Origin: Rhodospirillaceae bacterium
Lineage (GTDB): Bacteria; Pseudomonadota; Alphaproteobacteria; UBA8366; GCA-2717185
NCBI GenBank assembly: GCA_002717185.1
Contig: PBDC01000066.1
Coordinates: 1-15,013 of the forward strand
Direction: 5' to 3'
DNA: 15,013 bases
Positions 14,640 through 15,013 of this stretch are shown here, in pieces. The notes beneath the pieces are model-generated. The model did no database searches and was not told where the DNA came from. It worked only from the letters and a program-made list of their open reading frames with translations. Position numbers and translations under genes: made by a program. Positions within the stretch are counted from its first letter, which is position 1, and each line of letters begins with the position of its first letter.

Positions 14640-14646
14640 CCTCCCT
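14640..14646 (-). promoter_or_regulatory. Ribosome binding site deciding the GTG start of the nitroreductase
   Basis: AGGGAGG on the - strand, six bases before GTG at 14633. It sits within the codons that an ATG at 14654 would add, and that ATG has no comparable signal. Confidence 0.6.
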
Positions 14647-14768
14647 ATAAACATTATTTCGGACTACAACGGTCGCACGAAAAATCGATTTTGGCCAATC
14701 CGATTGTCGGCGAAAGCGAAACGGCGCAAGATGGGCTGCCTATAGAACTATCTCGAAGGATTGCGCCA

Positions 14769-15013
14769 ATGGATGCCGCATTCGCCCCGGAAGATGAAAA
14801 GTTTCGACAGGAAGTCAGGAAGTTCCTGCGCGAGGCGACACCGGATGCCCTAAAATACAAGGTCGAAAACGGCATTGAGATGCAGCGCGAGGATGTCGTT
14901 GGATGGCACAAGATCCTCCATAAGCAAGGCTGGGTCGCGCCAAACTGGCCGAAAGAGTTTGGTGGACCAGGCTGGTCCCTAAAACAGAAATACATTTTTG
15001 ACGAAGAACTCGG
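14769..15013 (+). CDS. Acyl-CoA dehydrogenase, N-terminal part (3' end outside window)
   Basis: The first 81 codons of an acyl-CoA dehydrogenase, a FAD enzyme of about 380-400 residues that introduces a 2,3-double bond into an acyl-CoA. The N-terminal helical domain is recognisable: FAPEDEKFRQEVRKFLRE, then WHKILHKQGWVAPNWPKEF and GGPGWSLKQKYIFDEEL, a typical 'GW..P.WP.e.GGpGw...q..i..eE' pattern. The FAD, substrate and catalytic Glu regions lie beyond the window. AAGGA (14756-14760) stands eight bases before the ATG. It is divergent from the nitroreductase unit and probably the first gene of a beta-oxidation-type operon continuing rightwards. Chain-length or substrate class cannot be judged from this part. 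Confidence 0.92.
   Translation, partial: MDAAFAPEDEKFRQEVRKFLREATPDALKYKVENGIEMQREDVVGWHKILHKQGWVAPNWPKEFGGPGWSLKQKYIFDEEL

Noticed and set aside
1..15013. Mobile elements, CRISPR arrays, tRNA or rRNA genes, regulators
   Set aside because: I looked for transposase or integrase motifs, direct repeat arrays, cloverleaf-like sequence and helix-turn-helix proteins and recognised none.

Overview
This 15 kb window looks like a catabolic region of a proteobacterial chromosome or large plasmid. It is moderately GC-rich with strong GGGAGG-type ribosome binding sites, and the gene content (paired flavin monooxygenases, 2-oxoglutarate dioxygenases, SDRs, CaiB/BaiF CoA-transferase, acyl-CoA dehydrogenase, SnoaL-like protein) would fit an alphaproteobacterium, perhaps sphingomonad-like. 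That placement is an inference from style and content; no rRNA, tRNA or taxonomic marker is present. No transcriptional regulator, transposase, integrase, CRISPR array or tRNA was recognised.

Layout. The left edge (1-564, +) carries the C-terminal part of a TauD/TfdA-type dioxygenase; its stop shares the palindrome TTAA with the stop of a convergent amidohydrolase (561-1403, -). Divergent from the amidohydrolase is a tight + operon (1541-4952): two different luciferase-like flavin monooxygenases and a zinc-dependent MetE-C / epoxyalkane:CoM-transferase-like protein. A 369-base gap without a recognisable gene follows. On the - strand come a SnoaL/NTF2-fold protein (5322-5873), a doubtful small membrane ORF (5913-6152) and a C-terminal remnant of a PdxA-like dehydrogenase (6222-6494). 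A two-gene - unit (HAD then MFS transporter, 8596 to 6699) ends at a candidate hairpin terminator. Divergent from it are two SDR dehydrogenases (8709-9551 and 9766-10545, +). The right part is a four-gene - unit (14633 to 10764): nitroreductase, aldo/keto reductase, CaiB-type CoA-transferase and an isopenicillin-N-synthase-like dioxygenase. At the right edge an acyl-CoA dehydrogenase gene starts on + (14769) and runs out of the window.

How the genes may work together (inference). Oxygen-dependent attack (two flavin monooxygenases, two 2-oxoglutarate dioxygenases), alcohol/carbonyl interconversion (two SDRs, one AKR), hydrolysis or decarboxylation (amidohydrolase), possible dehydration or elimination (SnoaL fold), uptake (MFS), CoA activation (CaiB) and beta-oxidation (acyl-CoA dehydrogenase) together resemble a pathway funnelling an organic compound to CoA thioesters. 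The most unusual element is the monooxygenase-monooxygenase-MetE-like operon. One flavin monooxygenase resembles the limonene 1,2-monooxygenase group, and the MetE-like protein belongs to the superfamily that includes epoxyalkane:coenzyme M transferase, so an epoxide-plus-thiol route is an attractive but unproven reading. The substrate cannot be deduced from the sequence.
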